From Shinella fusca (lineage in GTDB: Bacteria; Pseudomonadota; Alphaproteobacteria; Rhizobiales; Rhizobiaceae), in contig NZ_JACHIK010000020.1 in the NCBI RefSeq assembly GCF_014203155.1, positions 1 through 64,000 of the forward strand: DNA of 64,000 nucleotides. The letters are read 5' to 3'. The position numbers and the translations under genes were made by a program. Shown in pieces: positions 16,093 through 26,503 of the stretch. How positions within the stretch are numbered: the stretch's first letter is position 1; the number at the start of each line of letters is the position of its first letter. The notes under the pieces are model-generated. The model was not told the DNA's origin. It saw only the letters and a list, made by a program, of their open reading frames with translations, and ran no database searches.

Positions 16093-17865
16093 ATGTACAA
16101 GGCGCCGGTCGAGGAGATTGCGTTCACGCTGAAGCATGTCGCGGGGCTGGCGCCTGCGCTGGAGGGCGGCCATCTCGGGGACCTGACGGACGACCTCGTC
16201 GATGCCATCCTTTCCGAAGCCGGGCGCTTCGCCAGCGAGGAGGTGGCCCCGCTCGGCGCGATCGGGGATACGCAGGGTGCGCGCCTCGTCGACGGCAAGG
16301 TGAAGATGCCGGACGGCTGGCCCGCCCTTTACAAAGCCTGGGCGGAGGGCGGCTGGAACTCGCTGACGGCTTCGCCGGAATTCGGCGGGCAGGGGCTTCC
16401 CCACATGCTGCATGTCGCCGCGCTCGAAATGTGGAACAGCGGCTCCATGGCCTTCGCCATCGGCCCGACGCTCACCATCGGCGCCATCGAGGCGCTGACG
16501 GCGCACGGCTCGGATCATCTGAAGGCCACCTACCTGCCGAAGATGGTCTCGGGTGAATGGATGGGCTCGATGAACCTCACCGAGCCCCATGCCGGCTCCG
16601 ACCTCGGCGTGATGAAGACCCGCGCCGAGCGACGCGACGACGGCACCTATCGCCTCTTCGGCCAGAAGATCTTCATCACCTATGGCGAACACGACTTCAC
16701 CGACAACATCGTGCACCTGGTGCTTGCGCGCCTCCCCGATGCGCCCGCCGGCACGCGCGGCATCTCGCTCTTCCTCGTGCCGAAATTCCTCGTCAACGAA
16801 GACGGGTCGCTCGGCGCGCGCAACGATGCCTATTGCCATTCCATCGAGCACAAGCTCGGCATCCACGGCTCGCCCACCTGCACGATGATCTACGGCGACG
16901 GCCGCTTCGGCGAGGAGCCGGGCGCCATCGGCTGGCTGGTCGGCGAGGAGAATCGCGGCCTTGCCTGCATGTTCACCATGATGAATAATGCCCGCCTTGC
17001 CGTCGGCATGCAGGGCGTCGCCATCGCCGAGGCCGCCACGCAGAAGGCCATCGCCTATGCGAAGGAGCGCACGCAGGGCAAGGCGCCCGGCTGGCAGGGC
17101 TCCGGCATGAGCCCGATCATCGAGCATCCGGACGTCGCCCGCATGTTGCTGACCATGAAGGTGCTGACGCAGGGCGCCCGCGCCATCACCTATGCCTGCG
17201 CCCATGCCGTCGACATGAGCCACGGCGAGGAGGCAACGCACTGGTCGGAGCGCGCCAGCCTCCTCACACCCATCGCCAAGAGTTTCGCCACCGATGCCGG
17301 CGTCGACGTCTCCTCGCTCGGCGTGCAGGTGCATGGCGGCATGGGCTTCATCGAGGAGACGGGCGCGGCCCGCCTTTACCGCGACGCCCGCATCGCGCCG
17401 ATCTACGAGGGCACCAACGGCATCCAGGCCATCGACCTCGTCACCCGCAAGCTGCCGCTGTCGGATGGCGCGCATGTCCGCGGCTTCATCGCCGAATTGC
17501 GTGAGATCGCCGCGAAGGCCAGCGCCGCGAATGCCCCGGCCCTTGGCGAGACCGGCGCCCGCCTCGAGGCGAGCATCGCCGATCTCGAAGCCGCCACCGA
17601 ATGGCTGCTCGCCACGCTTGCCGAAGGAAAGCAGGCCGAAGCCCTTGCCGGCGCCACGCCCTACCAGCGCCTCTTCGGCCTCGTGCTGACCGGCGCCTAC
17701 CTCGCCAAGGGCGCGCTCGCCGACGGCGGCGACGGCCGCAACGCCGAGCGCGCCGCGCTCTGCCGGTTCGCGGCTGAGAACGTGATCGGCGAGACGGCGG
17801 CCTTGCGGGATCGGGTGATGACCGGCGCGGCGAGCCTTGCAGCGGCGCGGGTGGCTTTGGGGTAA
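16093..17865 (+). CDS. Acyl-CoA dehydrogenase (long-form, DmdC-like)
   Basis: 590-aa FAD-dependent acyl-CoA dehydrogenase of the long subfamily that includes DmdC (3-methylmercaptopropionyl-CoA dehydrogenase). Segments seen are SEEVAPLGAIGD, NLTEPHAGSDLGVMKTRA (flavin/substrate strand, about residues 162-179), LGIHGSPTCTM, VGMQGVAIAEAATQKAI, QVHGGMGFIEETGAARLYRD and IAPIYEGTNGIQAIDLVTRK, which holds the usual catalytic Glu position. A C-terminal extension of about 130 residues follows. It oxidises an acyl-CoA at C2-C3; the actual acyl group cannot be read. It is followed by an enoyl-CoA hydratase gene on the same strand, separated by a repeat, making a two-step beta-oxidation pair. Confidence 0.92.
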   Translation: MYKAPVEEIAFTLKHVAGLAPALEGGHLGDLTDDLVDAILSEAGRFASEEVAPLGAIGDTQGARLVDGKVKMPDGWPALYKAWAEGGWNSLTASPEFGGQGLPHMLHVAALEMWNSGSMAFAIGPTLTIGAIEALTAHGSDHLKATYLPKMVSGEWMGSMNLTEPHAGSDLGVMKTRAERRDDGTYRLFGQKIFITYGEHDFTDNIVHLVLARLPDAPAGTRGISLFLVPKFLVNEDGSLGARNDAYCHSIEHKLGIHGSPTCTMIYGDGRFGEEPGAIGWLVGEENRGLACMFTMMNNARLAVGMQGVAIAEAATQKAIAYAKERTQGKAPGWQGSGMSPIIEHPDVARMLLTMKVLTQGARAITYACAHAVDMSHGEEATHWSERASLLTPIAKSFATDAGVDVSSLGVQVHGGMGFIEETGAARLYRDARIAPIYEGTNGIQAIDLVTRKLPLSDGAHVRGFIAELREIAAKASAANAPALGETGARLEASIADLEAATEWLLATLAEGKQAEALAGATPYQRLFGLVLTGAYLAKGALADGGDGRNAERAALCRFAAENVIGETAALRDRVMTGAASLAAARVALG

Positions 17866-17887
17866 GGCAGGGTACAGTATAGCCAGC

Positions 17888-18036
17888 ACCCCCCTCTGCC
17901 CTGCCGGGCATCTCCCCCTCAAGGGGGGAGATTGGATGGAGCGCTGGCTTCCTTCCCATCAAAAGAGGAATTGAGAGCAGGCCACCTGCCGATCTCCCCC
18001 CTTGAGGGGGAGATGCCCGGCAGGGCAGAGGGGGGT
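17888..18036. repeat. RIME-like palindromic repeat (family A, copy 4)
   Basis: Complete family A element between the acyl-CoA dehydrogenase and enoyl-CoA hydratase genes. Arms ACCCCCCTCTGCCCTGCCGG and complement, with CCCCCTCAAGGGGGG hairpins and a variable 50-bp centre. Confidence 0.9.
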
Positions 18037-18111
18037 ATACTCCACCCGCATTTTTTACAGACGATCCCCTGCCGTTCGCGGGATGAGGGGTAGACGCCCG
18101 AGGAGACGACA

Positions 18112-18867
18112 ATGACCGACCACATCCTGATCGAGCGCCCGCAAGACGCCCCCGGCGTCATGGTGATCCGCTTTAACCGCGCGGAGAAGAAGAATGCCAT
18201 CACCCGCGCCATGTACCAGGCGATGACCGATGCGCTGAAGGCTGCCGATGCGGACGAGGCGGTGCGGGCCACCGTCTTCCTCGGCTCGGACGGCTGCTTT
18301 TCCGCCGGCAACGACCTCAACGACTTCATGGCCTTCGCCATGGGCGGCACGATGGGCCGCGAGGTGATCGATTTCCTCCATGCGCTCGCCACGCACGGCA
18401 AGCCGCTTGTCTCGGGCGTCGACGGCCTTGCCATCGGCATCGGCACGACGATCCATCTCCATTGCGACCTCACCTATGCCTCGGCCCGCACCCGGTTCCG
18501 CACGCCCTTCGTCGATCTCGCGCTGGTGCCGGAGGCGGCCTCCAGCCTCTTGGCCCCGCGCCTGATGGGCCACCAGCGCGCCTTCGCGCTGCTCGCGGCA
18601 GGGGACGGCTTTTCGGCCGATGCGGCGCGCGAGGCGGGCCTCGTCTATGCCGTGGTCGAGCCCGGGGCGGTGGAGGCGGAGGCGCTCGCCGCCGCCTGCC
18701 GCCTTGCCGCCAAGCCGCCGAAGGCGCTCGCCATCGCCCGCAGCCTCATCCGCGGCGACCGTGCCGACGTGCTGGCGCGGATCGACGAGGAAGCCGCCCA
18801 CTTCGCCGCGCAGTTGAAGAGCGCCGAAGCCCGCGCCGCCTTCGAGGCCTTCATCGCGCGCCGGTGA
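18112..18867 (+). CDS. Enoyl-CoA hydratase/isomerase family protein
   Basis: 251-aa crotonase-fold protein. Motifs are VIRFNRAEKKNAITRAMYQA at the N terminus, the oxyanion-hole segment GCFSAGNDLNDF (about residues 61-72), PLVSGVDGLAIGIGTTIHLH (about 98-117) and FVDLALVPEAASS. The two catalytic Glu of classical hydratases are not both evident: position 1 reads DGLAIGIGT, and Glu is seen in LVPEAASS. It could therefore be a hydratase or an isomerase. With the acyl-CoA dehydrogenase upstream it probably acts on the 2-enoyl-CoA product. Confidence 0.9.
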   Translation: MTDHILIERPQDAPGVMVIRFNRAEKKNAITRAMYQAMTDALKAADADEAVRATVFLGSDGCFSAGNDLNDFMAFAMGGTMGREVIDFLHALATHGKPLVSGVDGLAIGIGTTIHLHCDLTYASARTRFRTPFVDLALVPEAASSLLAPRLMGHQRAFALLAAGDGFSADAAREAGLVYAVVEPGAVEAEALAAACRLAAKPPKALAIARSLIRGDRADVLARIDEEAAHFAAQLKSAEARAAFEAFIARR

Positions 18868-19043
18868 GCCTTCGGCGATTTGTGGTCGACCAATTTTAAC
18901 AGGGTCTTAAACACGTTTTCCTATAGTGCGGCCACTTTCCGGCGTTCTGCCGGCGGCCGCATGACGCGGTTGATTTTCGCCTCCGGCATGCCGTTCAGCA
19001 TCGCGCCCGCCGCCCGGCGGGCCCCCGAAGGAATACCGCACCC

Positions 19044-21128
19044 GTGTCCAAGCGCACCAATCTCATGACGCGCATCCTTGTCGTCGCGTCCCTCGTCGTC
19101 GTTGCCGCCTTCACCGGCTTTTCCGTCTATATCGACAGCCTGCAGCGCAAGGTGCTGACGGGCTCGGTCGAATCCAGCATCGAATCCTCCGGCAAGCAGG
19201 CGGCCCAGGGCATCGCCAACTGGCTGAACGCCCGCGTGGCGCTGACCGAGATGGCCGGCAACGCCGCCGCCAAGGCCGCCAACCCCGCCGGCATCGAGGC
19301 CGTGCTGCAGAACGACGTTCTGGTCGGCCAGTTCATGACCACCTATGTCGGCGACGAGGCGGGCGTCTTCACCCAGTGGCCGAAGTCGGAGATGCCGGAA
19401 GGCTACGATCCGCGCAAGCGCCCGTGGTATCAGGATGCCGTCAAGGCGAACGGCAGCGTGCTGACCGAGCCCTATATCGACGCCTCCACCAACGACCTCA
19501 TCATCAGCGCCGCCACGCCCGTCAAGCGCGACGGCAAGCTCGTCGGCGTCGCCGGCAGCGACTTCTCGCTGAAGTCCCTCGTCGACATGGTCAATTCGGT
19601 CGATCTCGGCGGTGCGGGCTTTGCCTTCCTCGTCAGCAAGGACGGCCAGATCCTCGTCCATCAGGACAAGGCGCTCGTCACCAAGACGCTGGCCGATGCC
19701 TTCCCCGAGAAGACGCCCGCCATCGGCGGCGGCATCATGCACACCACCTATGCCGGCAAGCCGGTGCTGGTCTCCTTCGTGCCGGTCACGGGCCTGCCGT
19801 CGGTGGAATGGTATCTCGGCTTCACCATCGACAGCGGCATGGCCTTCGCTGCCATCGACGAGTTCCGCATCGCGGCGACGATCGCCACCGTGCTCGCCGT
19901 CATCGTCATGATGGGCTTCCTCGCCACCGTGCTCTCGCGCCTCGTCGTGCGCCCGGTCAAGGACATGACCGTCGCCATGGACAAGCTCGCCGCCGGTGAT
20001 GTCGGCACCGACATTCCCGGTCAGGAGCGCAGGGACGAGATCGGCCGCATGGCCGCCGCCGTCGCCGTCTTCCGCGATAACGCCATCGAGCGCACGCGCC
20101 TCGAAAACGCCGCCGAGGAGGGCCGCGTGCTCTCCGAAAGCGAGCGCCGCGAGCGCGAGGCCGCCAAGGCCCGCGAGGCCGAGGAGATCAGGCACGTGGT
20201 CGAGGCTCTTGCCGACGGCCTCGGCCGCCTCGCCGAAGGAGACCTTGCCCATCGTATCGGCACGCCCTTCGCCGGCCATCTCGACCGCCTGCGCACGGAC
20301 TTCAACAATTCCGTCGCCAGGCTGCACCAGGCCATGACGACGGTGGGCCAGAACGCCCGCGCCATCGATGCCGGCGCAACGGAAATCCGCTCGGCCGCCG
20401 ACGATCTCGCCCGCCGCACCGAGCAGCAGGCCGCCTCCGTCGAGGAGACCGCCGCCGCGCTGGAGGAGATCACCACGACCGTCAAGGACTCCACCCGCCG
20501 CGCCGAGGAGGTCGGCTCGCTCGTCTCGCGCACCCGTCTCGGTGCGGAAAAGTCGGGCGATGTGGTGCGCCGCGCCGTCTCGGCCATGCAGGGCATCGAG
20601 AAGTCCTCGCACGAGATTTCCAACATCATCGGCGTCATCGACGACATCGCCTTCCAGACGAACCTGCTGGCGCTGAACGCCGGCGTGGAAGCCGCCCGTG
20701 CGGGCGAAGCCGGCAAGGGCTTTGCGGTCGTCGCCCAGGAAGTGCGGGAACTTGCCCAGCGCTCGGCCAATGCCGCCAAGGAGATCAAGGCGCTCATCAC
20801 CACCTCTGGCGATCAGGTCCGCTCCGGCGTGGCGCTGGTCGACGAGACGGGCGCGGCCCTTGAGACGATCGTCCGCGAGGTGCAGGAGATCAACGGCCAC
20901 GTCAACGCCATCGTGACGTCCGCCCGCGAGCAGTCGACGGGCCTTCAGGAGATCAACACCGCCGTCAACACGATGGACCAGGGCACCCAGCAGAATGCCG
21001 CGATGGTGGAGGAACAGACCGCCGCCAGCCATGGCCTCGCCGCCGAAGCCGCCGCCCTCAACGCCCTCCTCGCCCAGTTCCGCCTGGGCTCGGAAACGGC
21101 CGCAGCGGCTACGCGCCGGGCGGCGTAA
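19044..21128 (+). CDS. Methyl-accepting chemotaxis protein with Cache sensor
   Basis: 694-aa transmembrane chemoreceptor. The first membrane helix is at about residues 8-30 ([20 protein letters not shown]). A periplasmic double-Cache ligand domain covers about 31-275 ([20 protein letters not shown] and [16 protein letters not shown]). The second helix is [20 protein letters not shown], then HAMP ([20 protein letters not shown]). The cytoplasmic coiled-coil signalling domain has the hairpin tip [20 protein letters not shown] (about 530-549). It relays ligand binding to CheA/CheW; the ligand is unknown. No C-terminal CheR pentapeptide is seen. Start is GTG 19044 with AAGGA upstream; no chemotaxis genes are adjacent. 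Confidence 0.94.
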   Translation: MSKRTNLMTRILVVASLVVVAAFTGFSVYIDSLQRKVLTGSVESSIESSGKQAAQGIANWLNARVALTEMAGNAAAKAANPAGIEAVLQNDVLVGQFMTTYVGDEAGVFTQWPKSEMPEGYDPRKRPWYQDAVKANGSVLTEPYIDASTNDLIISAATPVKRDGKLVGVAGSDFSLKSLVDMVNSVDLGGAGFAFLVSKDGQILVHQDKALVTKTLADAFPEKTPAIGGGIMHTTYAGKPVLVSFVPVTGLPSVEWYLGFTIDSGMAFAAIDEFRIAATIATVLAVIVMMGFLATVLSRLVVRPVKDMTVAMDKLAAGDVGTDIPGQERRDEIGRMAAAVAVFRDNAIERTRLENAAEEGRVLSESERREREAAKAREAEEIRHVVEALADGLGRLAEGDLAHRIGTPFAGHLDRLRTDFNNSVARLHQAMTTVGQNARAIDAGATEIRSAADDLARRTEQQAASVEETAAALEEITTTVKDSTRRAEEVGSLVSRTRLGAEKSGDVVRRAVSAMQGIEKSSHEISNIIGVIDDIAFQTNLLALNAGVEAARAGEAGKGFAVVAQEVRELAQRSANAAKEIKALITTSGDQVRSGVALVDETGAALETIVREVQEINGHVNAIVTSAREQSTGLQEINTAVNTMDQGTQQNAAMVEEQTAASHGLAAEAAALNALLAQFRLGSETAAAATRRAA

Positions 21129-21150
21129 GGTGGGGATGGGGGAGCGATAG

Positions 21151-21303
21151 CCCCCCCTCTGCCTTGCCGGGCATCTCCCCCACAAGGGGGAGATCGGATG
21201 GAGAGATGTTTTGACAACCTTGAGCGTTGCTATTTGAGCAATGCTTTTGCGTCCTGCCAATCTCCCCCCCTTGTGGGGGAGATGCCCGCAGGGCAGAGGG
21301 GGT
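21151..21303. repeat. RIME-like palindromic repeat (family A, copy 5)
   Basis: Family A copy between the convergent chemoreceptor and RNA methyltransferase genes. The right arm reads GATGCCCGCAGGGCAGAGGG and has lost one G against the consensus, showing some decay. Confidence 0.88.
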
Positions 21304-21320
21304 AACAAACCCGCTAGGCT

Positions 21321-22571
21321 CTACTTCTCCAGCACCGCCACCGCCTCGACGTGGGCCGACCAGAGGAACTGGTCGATGGGCGTTACGAGGCGGATGCGGT
21401 AGCCGGCGGCGGTGAGGATGGCGAGATCGCGGGCAAGGCTCACGGGATTGCAGGAGACGGCGACGATGGTCTTCACGCCGGAGCGGGCGAGTTCCTTGCA
21501 TTGGTCCTCGGCGCCCGCGCGCGGCGGGTCGAAGACCACGGCGTCGTAGGCTTTCAGCTCCGAGGCCATCAGCGGGCGGCGGAAGAGGTCGCGCCGCTCC
21601 ACCGTCACGGGCTTGAGCCCTTGTGTGTTGCGCGCGCCGTGGTCCAGCGCCTTCACCGCCTTTTCCTCGCCCTCGACCGCATGCACCTTGGCCTTACGGG
21701 CGATGCGCAGCGCGAAGGTGCCGGAGCCGGCAAAGAGGTCGGCGACGCGTTTGGCCTTGCCGAGGGCGGCAAGCACCAGGCCGGCCATCGCCTCCTCGGC
21801 CTCCTTCGTCGCCTGCGTGAAGCCGCCGGCGGGCGGGGAAACGCGGACGCCGCCGAAATCGATCTCCGGCTTCTGCGGCTCGATCAGGATCTCGCCGTCG
21901 TTCGATACCCGTGCGATGCCGCGCAGCGAAAGGACGCATTGGGTGACGGCGCGCCGCTCCCTGTCACCGACCGTCTTCACGCCCTCGAAGGCAAGGTCGA
22001 GGCCGGAAAGCGTTTCGAGCACGGTGAGGCGGAAGGGCTCGCTGGAGGTGGCGATGGCGCCGGCGACGCGGCGGATGTCCTCCAGCCGTAAGACGATGCC
22101 GTCGCTGGCGATGGGACAGTGGTCGATGGAGACGATGTGGTGGCTGCCGGCCTGGTTGAAGCCGAGCAGCATGCCCTTTTCCGTCCTGCGCGCGGTGAAG
22201 ACGACACGGCGGCGCTCGCCGGGCCGGGCGATGACGAGCGGCGCCACCTCCGGCGTCAGGCCCTTCGATTTCAGCGCCGCGACGACGAGGTTGCGCTTGA
22301 AGGGGTGGTAGAGCGCATCGCCCGCATGTTGCAGCGTGCAGCCGCCGCAGGTGCCGTTCCTGCCGTCCGGGCCGAAATGCACGCAGGGCGGCGTCACGCG
22401 CTCGGGCGAAGCCACCGACATGGACATGACGGTGGCGTGGTTCTTCACCCGCGCGACGGCGACGACCTCGCCGGGCAGGGTGAAGGGCACGTAGACGGGG
22501 CCGGCGGACGTATCGGCAATGCCGTCGCCGCCCGAGCCGAGCCGGGCGATGGTGAGGGTTTCCGTCGTCAT
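21321..22571 (-). CDS. RNA (uracil-C5) methyltransferase, RlmD/TrmA family
   Basis: 416-aa SAM-dependent RNA methyltransferase. An N-terminal TRAM-like beta domain (IARLGSGGDGIADTSAGPVY) is followed by an iron-sulfur type Cys cluster (PPCVHFGP then GTCGGCTLQH, about residues 62-82). The Rossmann domain has VADLFAGSGTFALRIARKAK and the catalytic pair of motifs VVFDPPRAGAEDQ and VSCNPVSLARDL, the Cys being the nucleophile. Relatives make m5U in 23S rRNA (RlmC/RlmD) or tRNA; the exact site is not certain. Its start overlaps the end of the tlyA-like gene by 4 bp (ATGA), so the two are translationally coupled. Confidence 0.92.
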   Translation of the reverse strand: MTTETLTIARLGSGGDGIADTSAGPVYVPFTLPGEVVAVARVKNHATVMSMSVASPERVTPPCVHFGPDGRNGTCGGCTLQHAGDALYHPFKRNLVVAALKSKGLTPEVAPLVIARPGERRRVVFTARRTEKGMLLGFNQAGSHHIVSIDHCPIASDGIVLRLEDIRRVAGAIATSSEPFRLTVLETLSGLDLAFEGVKTVGDRERRAVTQCVLSLRGIARVSNDGEILIEPQKPEIDFGGVRVSPPAGGFTQATKEAEEAMAGLVLAALGKAKRVADLFAGSGTFALRIARKAKVHAVEGEEKAVKALDHGARNTQGLKPVTVERRDLFRRPLMASELKAYDAVVFDPPRAGAEDQCKELARSGVKTIVAVSCNPVSLARDLAILTAAGYRIRLVTPIDQFLWSAHVEAVAVLEK

Positions 22572-23311
22572 GGCTTTCGCCCTCCAAGAAGGAATTCGTG
22601 ATTGCCGTCGCCGCCGGTGATGGGCGAGGGGATGAGCCCGAGGCTCCGCCAGCCCATGTCCTCGACGAGCCAGCGCTCCATCTCGGCGGCGACCGCGGGC
22701 GCGCTCTCCGGGTCCTTCAGGAGACCGGCCTTGCTGATCGCCTCGCGCCCCGCCTCGAACTGCGGCTTGACGAGCAGCACGCAGAAGGCGCCGGGCTCGG
22801 CAAGCGCAAGGGCCGGCGGCAGCGCCAGCTTCAGCGAGATGAAGGAGACGTCCGAGACCACCGCGCCGACGGCGTCGTCGCCGATGTCGTCACGCGCAAG
22901 GCCGCGCGCGTTCAGCCCTTCGCGGTTGCTGACGCGCGGATCGTCCCGCAAGAGCGGATGAAGCTGATGATGGCCGACGTCAACGGCAACCACATGCGCC
23001 GCACCCCGCTCCAGCAGCACTTGGGTGAAGCCGCCGGTCGAGGCGCCGATGTCGAGGCAGGCAAGCCCTCTCGGATCGAGGCCGAAATGGTCGAGCGCCG
23101 CCGTCAGCTTTAGCGCGGCGCGCGAGACATAGGCCTGCGCCGGATCGTTGATGGCGAGCACGGCCGAGGCGGGAAAGCCGGCGCTCGGCTTGGTGACGAC
23201 GCGCCCGTCCACGCTCACGGTGCCGCGCGCGATGGCATCGCGCGCCCGCGAGCGGCTGGCGACGAGGCCGGCATTGAGGAGAAGCTGGTCGAGGCGGGTG
23301 GTTTCAGACAT
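22568..23311 (-). CDS. tlyA: TlyA family rRNA methyltransferase / hemolysin-like protein
   Basis: 247-aa protein with an N-terminal S4 RNA-binding domain (RLDQLLLNAGLVASRSRARD, about residues 5-24, then GTVSVDGRVVTKPSAG) and an FtsJ/RrmJ-like methyltransferase domain (ACLDIGASTGGFTQVLLERG at about 84-103, VVSDVSFISLKLALPP, VLLVKPQFEAG). TlyA enzymes 2'-O-methylate cytidines in 16S and 23S rRNA; the hemolysin name is historical. It lies between dxs and the RlmD-like gene, the usual rhizobial order, and overlaps the latter. Confidence 0.93.
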   Translation of the reverse strand: MSETTRLDQLLLNAGLVASRSRARDAIARGTVSVDGRVVTKPSAGFPASAVLAINDPAQAYVSRAALKLTAALDHFGLDPRGLACLDIGASTGGFTQVLLERGAAHVVAVDVGHHQLHPLLRDDPRVSNREGLNARGLARDDIGDDAVGAVVSDVSFISLKLALPPALALAEPGAFCVLLVKPQFEAGREAISKAGLLKDPESAPAVAAEMERWLVEDMGWRSLGLIPSPITGGDGNHEFLLGGRKP

Positions 23312-23354
23312 GGCCTCTCATGACGCCTTGCAGAACAAGAGGCAAGCCCCAGCC

Positions 23355-23615
23355 TCAAAGCGCGGCAAGGGGGGTATTCGAATCGGGGCCGGTATCGGCG
23401 GAAACGCCCTGCGACTGTATCTCCAGCCGGGACCTGCGCACGATGGTCCGGTCGTCGTTGATGCCGAGCGATTTGCGCAGTTCCGGCAGCTTCTTCTGGA
23501 GAATGGCGATGGCCGCCGTCTCGATCACCGGGTCGTAAGCGGGCCGCTCCCAGGCGGCCGCGATCGGGGCATGGCAAAAGGTTGCGGCAAATACCGCAAG
23601 CAGCACGCGGCGCAT
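23355..23615 (-). CDS. Small hypothetical secreted protein
   Basis: 86-aa product with a signal peptide (MRRVLLAVFAATFCHAPIAA, cleavage near AAAW) and a mature part containing YDPVIETAAIAILQKKLPEL and IVRRSRLEIQSQG. I recognise no domain. It is co-directional with dxs and tlyA, between them. The 306 bp upstream to dxs hold a family B palindromic repeat and no gene. Confidence 0.65.
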   Translation of the reverse strand: MRRVLLAVFAATFCHAPIAAAWERPAYDPVIETAAIAILQKKLPELRKSLGINDDRTIVRRSRLEIQSQGVSADTGPDSNTPLAAL

Positions 23616-23750
23616 TCGTGGAAATCCCTGTCCGGTCTTTATTCCTTGGCGGAAAGACTAGCAGCCGGAGGTTTCGCAACGGCCAAGGGATGTGGTTACG
23701 CGCTTGCAAAACGGGATGGTTGAGGAAAGGTGAGCTGTTTTGGAAAGCTG

Positions 23751-23909
23751 CCCCTCATCCCGCTGCCGCGACCTTCTCCCCGCAAGCGGGGCGAAGGGGC
23801 AGGAGGTTGAACTTTCCCTTACTCGGTGGGCGTTTTATTCGGGAAAACGGAGCGGCATCCCCTTCTCCCCGCTTGCGGGGAGAAGGTCCCGGCAGGGGGA
23901 TGAGGGGCG
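23751..23909. repeat. RIME-like palindromic repeat (family B, copy 1)
   Basis: Arms CCCCTCATCCCGCTGCCGCG plus ACCTTCTCCCCGCAAGCGGGG on the left and the matching GGGGAGAAGGTCCCGGCAGG plus GGGATGAGGGG on the right, each with its own CCCCGCnnGCGGGG hairpin. Lies downstream of dxs. Confidence 0.9.
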
Positions 23910-23921
23910 GTTTCGCGAGGT

Positions 23922-25841
23922 TCACCCCGCCGCGCCGATACCCGCGCCCTTCTGCCCCAATGCCTGGAACACCGTCGCGACGATGCCGGCGCGGTCGAGG
24001 CCGGCTTTGACATACATGGCCTCGGGCTTGGCCTGCTCCATCCAGATATCCGGCAGCACCATGGGGCGCACCTTCAGGCCTTGCTCCAGCAGCCCTTCCA
24101 GCGCGAGGAACTGCAGCACATGGCTGGCGAAACCGCCGATGGCGCCTTCCTCGATGGTGATCAGCACCTCGTGGTGGCGGGCGAGCTGGCGGATGAGGTC
24201 GTGGTCGAGCGGCTTGGCGAAGCGCGCGTCGGCGACGGTGGTGGAAAGCCCCGCCGCATCGAGGTCCTCGGCCGCCAGAAGGCAATCGCGAAGGCGGGTG
24301 CCGAAGGAGAGGAGCGCCACCTTGGAGCCCTGCTTGACGATCCGGCCCTTGCCGATCTCGAGGATTTCCCCGCGCGCGGGCATGTCGACGCCCACACCCT
24401 CGCCGCGCGGATAGCGGAAGGAGATCGGGCCCGCGTCATGGGCGGCGGCGGTGCGAACCATGTGCTTCAGCTCCGCCTCGTCGGCGGCGGCCATCACCAC
24501 GAAGCCGGGCAGGGTGGCGAGATAGGTCGTGTCGAAGGAGCCGGCATGGGTCGGCCCGTCCGCACCGACGAAGCCGGCGCGGTCGATGGGAAAGCGCACG
24601 GGAAGGCCCTGGATCGCGACGTCGTGCACAACCTGGTCGTAGCCGCGTTGCAGGAAGGTGGAATAGAGCGCGCAGAACGGCTTGTAGCCTTCGGCGGCAA
24701 GGCCGGCGGCGAAGGTCACGGCATGCTGCTCGGCGATGCCGACGTCGAAGGTGCGGGCGGGATAGGCCGTCTTGAACTTGTCGATGCCGGTGCCGGCCGG
24801 CATGGCGGCGGTGATGGCGACGATCTTCTCGTCGAAGCCCGCCTCCTGCACCAGCGCCTCGGCGAAGACGGAGGTGTAGGCCGGCGCGTTGGGCTTGGCC
24901 TTCGCCTGCGCGCCGGTGATGACGTCGAAGGTGTTGACGCCGTGGTACTTGTCGGCGGCCGCTTCCGCCGGCGGATAGCCCTTGCCCTTCTGCGTCACGA
25001 CATGGATCAGCACGGGGCCCTTGGCGTTGTCGCGCACGTTGCGGAGCACCGGCAAAAGGTGCTCGAAGGAATGCCCGTCGATGGGGCCGATATGGTAGAA
25101 GCCCATCTCCTCGAAGAGCGTGCCGCCGGTGACGTAGCCGCGCGCATGCTCGACGGCGCGGGTGATCGCCCGGTCCACCTTCTTGCCGAGATAGGCCGTC
25201 AGCTTCTTGCCGAGGTCGCGGAAGCCCATATAGGTGCGGCCGGAAGCAAGGCGCGCGAGATAGGCGCTCATCGCGCCGGTCGGCGGGGCGATGGACATGT
25301 CGTTGTCGTTGAGGATGACGATGAGGCGCGCGTCGAGCGCGCCGGCATTGTTCAGCGCCTCGTAGGCCATGCCGGCCGAAAGCGCCCCGTCGCCGATGAC
25401 GGCGATGACGTTGCGCTTCTCGCCGGAAAGGTCGGCCGCCACCGCCATGCCGAGGCCAGCGGAGATAGAGGTCGAGGAATGGGCGGCGCCGAAGGGGTCG
25501 TATTCGCTCTCCGCCCTGCGGGTGAAGCCGGAAAGGCCGTCCTCCTGGCGCAGCGTGCGGATGCGCTCGCGCCTGCCGGTGAGGATCTTGTGCGGGTAGC
25601 ACTGGTGGCCGACGTCGAAGATCAGCCGGTCGTGCGGCGTATCGAACACCTTGTGGATGGCGATGGTCAGCTCCACCACGCCGAGGCCCGCGCCGAGGTG
25701 GCCGCCGGTGCGCGAGACGGCGTCGACCATCTCGGCGCGCAGCTCGCTTGCCAGCTGCGGCAGGTCGCGGTCCTCGACGGCCTTCAGGTCCGCCGGAACG
25801 CGGACCTTGTCGAGCAGGGGGGTGGCTGGCGTCTGTGTCAC
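23922..25841 (-). CDS. dxs: 1-deoxy-D-xylulose-5-phosphate synthase
   Basis: DXS condenses pyruvate and glyceraldehyde-3-phosphate with thiamine diphosphate, the entry step of the MEP pathway (also feeding thiamine and pyridoxal). The 639-aa protein has the substrate-site [19 protein letters not shown] (about residues 73-91), the ThDP-binding [20 protein letters not shown] (about 150-169), the catalytic Glu segment [16 protein letters not shown] (about 365-380) and the C-terminal transketolase domain. Start at GTG 25841 ([13 protein letters not shown]) with GAGG six bases upstream; 57 codons of open frame further upstream are unlike DXS. First gene of a run with tlyA and the RlmD-like gene. 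Confidence 0.96.
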   Translation of the reverse strand: MTQTPATPLLDKVRVPADLKAVEDRDLPQLASELRAEMVDAVSRTGGHLGAGLGVVELTIAIHKVFDTPHDRLIFDVGHQCYPHKILTGRRERIRTLRQEDGLSGFTRRAESEYDPFGAAHSSTSISAGLGMAVAADLSGEKRNVIAVIGDGALSAGMAYEALNNAGALDARLIVILNDNDMSIAPPTGAMSAYLARLASGRTYMGFRDLGKKLTAYLGKKVDRAITRAVEHARGYVTGGTLFEEMGFYHIGPIDGHSFEHLLPVLRNVRDNAKGPVLIHVVTQKGKGYPPAEAAADKYHGVNTFDVITGAQAKAKPNAPAYTSVFAEALVQEAGFDEKIVAITAAMPAGTGIDKFKTAYPARTFDVGIAEQHAVTFAAGLAAEGYKPFCALYSTFLQRGYDQVVHDVAIQGLPVRFPIDRAGFVGADGPTHAGSFDTTYLATLPGFVVMAAADEAELKHMVRTAAAHDAGPISFRYPRGEGVGVDMPARGEILEIGKGRIVKQGSKVALLSFGTRLRDCLLAAEDLDAAGLSTTVADARFAKPLDHDLIRQLARHHEVLITIEEGAIGGFASHVLQFLALEGLLEQGLKVRPMVLPDIWMEQAKPEAMYVKAGLDRAGIVATVFQALGQKGAGIGAAG

Positions 25842-26070
25842 TCTATGCCTCGTTGTCGCGCCCGGTTGCGAAAGCTCCGTTGCGAAGCCCGCGCCGGATA
25901 TGCGGTCCAAACCGCGCTTGCCTGTCAAATGCAGAATGCGGCGCGCGATTTCAACCGTTTCGACAAGTCTAGAGCGTATTTCGCCCGATTGATACCGCCC
26001 AATCCGACGCATTGCTGCGTTGTGTCGGGCAATTCGGGCATTTTGCGGACGGGGGTTTCCGGGCGGCGGC

Positions 26071-26463
26071 CTACTTCTTCTTCCGGGCGCGCATGGACCG
26101 GTTCAGCGCCACGGCGGCGCGGATGAGCGCCTTCAGCGCCTCCTCGTCGATTTCCGCGCCCTCGTGGACGTCGATGGCGCGGCGCGTGTTGCCGTCGAGA
26201 CTGGAATTGAAGAGGCCGGCCGGGTCCGCCAGCGACGCTCCCTTGGCGAAGGTCATCTTCACCGCCGCCTTGTAGGTCTCGCCGGTGCAGACGATGCCGT
26301 CATGCTCCCAGACGGGAACGCCGCGCCACTTCCATTCCTCGACGATATCGGGATCGGCTTTCTTGATCAGCGCGCGCAGCCGGGCGAGCGTCTCGCCGCG
26401 CCAGTCGTTGAGTTCGGCGATGCGCCTGTCGATCAGCCGGGCGGGGGTGTCTGTTTCCGTCAT
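26071..26463 (-). CDS. DUF1801 (YdhG/iron chaperone-like) domain protein
   Basis: 130-aa protein of the DUF1801 fold (about residues 5-125): [40 protein letters not shown] and [16 protein letters not shown]. Family members relate to bacillithiol/iron chaperone-like YdhG but are mostly uncharacterised; the basic C terminus (SMRARKKK) is typical. ATG 26463 precedes the domain. It is the last gene of a reverse-strand run starting with an ArsR regulator, and such regulators are often linked to SRPBCC and DUF1801 genes. Confidence 0.82.
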   Translation of the reverse strand: MTETDTPARLIDRRIAELNDWRGETLARLRALIKKADPDIVEEWKWRGVPVWEHDGIVCTGETYKAAVKMTFAKGASLADPAGLFNSSLDGNTRRAIDVHEGAEIDEEALKALIRAAVALNRSMRARKKK

Positions 26464-26503
26464 GCCTTGTCCTTTCGCTAGCAGGGTCCTTTCGCTACAG
26501 CCG

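Noticed and set aside
23370-23395. A TTCGAATC stretch that resembles a tRNA T-loop.
   Set aside because: It is within the 3' end of a small reading frame and lacks the acceptor, D and anticodon stems; no tRNA could be folded.
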